From Triops longicaudatus (taxonomy: Eukaryota; Arthropoda; Branchiopoda; Notostraca; Triopsidae): DNA of 64,000 nt. Below the pieces are notes generated by a model. It was given only the letters and a program-made list of their open reading frames with translations. It searched no databases and was not told the DNA's origin. The DNA lies in contig JAGQDJ010000202.1 in assembly GCA_022885665.1 (NCBI GenBank), positions 744,001 through 808,000 of the forward strand, written 5' to 3'. The translations under genes were made by a program, and so were the position numbers. Positions 63,205 to 64,000 of the stretch are shown in pieces (the stretch's first letter is position 1; every line of letters begins with the position of its first letter).

Positions 63205-64000
63205 TTATTCATAATCAGGTGAGACATCCAGGTTGTTTCTTACTCGCCACAATCCCACCGTATTATCACTAGAATGAAAAATTAACAATTACGTAAACCG
63301 ATAATCATTCTTACATCGAATGTACCTTGAGGCAGTAAAGACGTGGGTCGAGTTCGTAGCAATTGCATTGATACCATAATTATGAGCCTTCATTTCACCT
63401 AAAGCTGCTCCAGCATCCGTTGACCACAGCCTCAAATGCCCAGCACGACAGCCTGAGACTAAGTACTGCCCACCGGGCAGTACACTCATTCCACAAATCC
63501 AGTCTTTATGTACGTTGTTCAAAGATTGCACCATTTCGGCGTGCTCCAAGTCCCACTTCTTGATACAAGCATCACGTGAGCCCGAAAAGAGCACCGATCC
63601 ATGCATAGCTAAACACTGCACACCGTCATAATGCGGTGGATCCAAGTTGAATCTAGGCGTAATTAACCCACTCGCGCCTTCGCCCACATCGAAAACCTAT
63701 TAATATGCCACAAAGAAAACACAAATATAGCACTACATTGTAAGTAATTACAAAGAGCAGACAAAAGCTCAAAGACACCAAACTTTTCTTGTAAAACGCT
63801 ACAGACTTGAAAGAATACAATAATGGATAAGATTTAGTCTTCATTGGACACCACTGTGCCAAGTATTTTAGTTTACATAAAATTAAGAAGAGAAAATTAC
63901 TTTGATGTAATGATCTTTGGAGCCCGTAATAACTAGCTCTCCATTAGGTGTGCTTTCTTCGTTCGTTGCCAACTGCGGCGCAACGGCTAAACACATCACT
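63205..64000 (-). CDS. KIF21: KIF21-type kinesin, C-terminal WD40 repeats (partial)
   Basis: Three exons visible: 64000 (cut by the window edge) to 63901, 63696-63326 and 63268-63205, joined in phase by GT/AG introns. They encode the last WD40 blades of a kinesin-4 family motor: TGSKDHYIK and VFDVGEGASGLITPRFNLD, then LFSGSRDACIKKWDL, LNNVHKDWICGMSVLPGG, LVSGCRAGHLRLW, INAIATNSTHVFTAS joined to SDNTVGLWRV, and a short tail ending SPDYE. These match the KIF21A/KIF21B (Drosophila Klp31E) order. The motor domain and coiled coil must lie beyond the window on the high-coordinate side. The WD40 propeller is the non-motor, cargo- or microtubule-contacting end. Confidence 0.88.

Overview
The window is eukaryotic nuclear DNA from an animal, most likely an arthropod. 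The evidence is AT-rich sequence, GT-AG introns (often only 50-70 nt), polyadenylation signals, and gene families and motifs shared with arthropods: a peritrophin-type chitin-binding protein and a synapsin with the insect-like N-terminal motif. I cannot place it below phylum level. Most genes are split into small exons. I rebuilt them by translating both strands and requiring GT/AG boundaries with matching codon phase; all the full models close without internal stops.

Layout. 1423-3810 (+): a secreted chitin-binding protein. 5433-5834 (-): a small secreted four-cysteine protein. 7599-8407 (+): a frameshifted fragment resembling the C-terminal acetyltransferase-like domain of O-GlcNAcase. 9146-11000: two tRNA-derived SINE-like elements on opposite strands, and an 85-bp perfect duplication around a single N that looks like an unmerged contig overlap. 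12241-36900 (-): the synapsin gene, with TIMP (24986-28728, +) nested in its largest intron, as in flies and vertebrates. 36934-41351: largely empty sequence with a few weak exon-like stretches. 41352-53627 (-): a ten-exon ZP-domain transmembrane protein. 54799-56614 (+): TTC4/Cns1-type Hsp90 co-chaperone. 56696-62199 (-): importin-13, tail to tail with TTC4, with only 81 bp between the stop codons. 63205-64000 (-): the C-terminal WD40 part of a KIF21-type kinesin, running off the window.

The most notable point is the synapsin start. The conserved N-terminal domain A is encoded with no in-frame ATG between it and an upstream TGA. At the position of the usual initiator Met lies an ATT in a strong Kozak-like context, so translation probably starts at a non-AUG codon. 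The conserved PKA site (RRFS) is split by a 64-nt intron right after domain A. The synapsin/TIMP nest is an ancient arrangement retained here. The remaining genes are ordinary housekeeping or cuticle/extracellular genes whose neighbourhood suggests no shared pathway. I found no bacterial-type system, CRISPR array or viral genome.
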